Part shown: one piece after another, positions 27,209 through 27,285 of the stretch
Position numbering within the stretch: position 1 is the stretch's first letter
Layout: each line of letters begins with the position of its first letter
Source of the DNA: an uncultured Oscillibacter sp.
Lineage (GTDB): Bacteria > Bacillota > Clostridia > Oscillospirales > Oscillospiraceae
Assembly: GCA_910584995.1 (NCBI GenBank)
Contig: CAJUDW010000031.1
Location: forward strand, 1-27,285
DNA: 27,285 nt
Reading direction: 5' to 3'
Program-made: the position numbers and the translations under genes
The notes under the pieces: model-generated
What the model was told of the DNA's origin: nothing
Databases searched by the model: none
Seen by the model: the letters and a program-made list of their open reading frames with translations, nothing else

Positions 27209-27285
27209 ATGGCTAAGCAAAAATTTGAGCGCACCAAACCCCATGTCAACATTGGCACCATCGGCCACGTTGACCACGGCAAGAC
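27209..27285 (+). CDS. tuf: Translation elongation factor Tu (N-terminus, truncated by window edge)
   Basis: The ATG at 27209 follows AGGAGG at 8 bases. The 25 visible residues, MAKQKFERTKPHVNIGTIGH then VDHGK, are the EF-Tu N-terminus including the start of the P-loop (GHVDHGKT). The gene continues beyond the window. It follows fusA by about 100 bp with a likely own promoter. Confidence 0.95.
   Translation, partial: MAKQKFERTKPHVNIGTIGHVDHGK

Overview
The window looks like a chromosomal segment of a GC-rich Clostridia bacterium, probably Oscillospiraceae (Flavonifractor/Intestinimonas-like). This is inferred from the order rpoB-rpoC-L7Ae-like-rpsL-rpsG-fusA-tuf, the low-GC-phylum insertion in S12, the AgrA/AgrC-type LytTR system, AGGAGG ribosome binding sites and strong G/C third-position codon use. 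No database search was possible, so the genus is only a guess.

Layout. (1) 1-2666: a divergent pair of transcription units. On the minus strand is the start of a secreted protein with a signal peptide and a 12-residue tandem repeat encoded by nearly identical 36-bp units. On the plus strand is a two-component system: a LytTR response regulator and an AgrC-like GHKL histidine kinase. A 19-bp-period direct repeat lies beside the -35 box of the secreted-protein gene, and two overlapping palindromes lie in its leader. (2) 2667-10740: a visibly more A+T-rich defence island. Its minus-strand operon encodes a 61-aa excisionase-type DNA-binding protein, two tandem 5-methylcytosine methyltransferases, a McrB-like GTPase with an N-terminal DNA-recognition domain, and a McrC/LlaJI-type PD-(D/E)XK nuclease, followed by a decayed gene. 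Divergent from it is an HNH endonuclease gene, then a decayed winged-helix (Mrr N-terminal-like) gene. The layout resembles LlaJI/BsuMI-type restriction systems. (3) 10907-14985: rlmD-type 23S rRNA m5U methyltransferase, a small XRE regulator with a G15 tract upstream, a beta-CASP metallo-beta-lactamase RNase-like protein, and a 61-aa membrane-anchored protein. (4) 15041-27285: the RNA polymerase/translation cluster rpoB, rpoC, an L7Ae-like K-turn protein, rpsL, rpsG, fusA and the start of tuf, with promoters before rpoB, before the L7Ae gene and before tuf.

The most interesting element is the restriction island. The N-terminal ~160 residues of the McrB-like protein and of the divergently encoded HNH nuclease are recognisably homologous by eye. 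This suggests two different nuclease machines that share one DNA-recognition module and are protected by the same pair of methyltransferases. Two decayed genes, one at each end of the island, appear only when frames are stitched together: 2965-3391 on the minus strand, and 10417-10696 on the plus strand with an ACG where the start codon should be.
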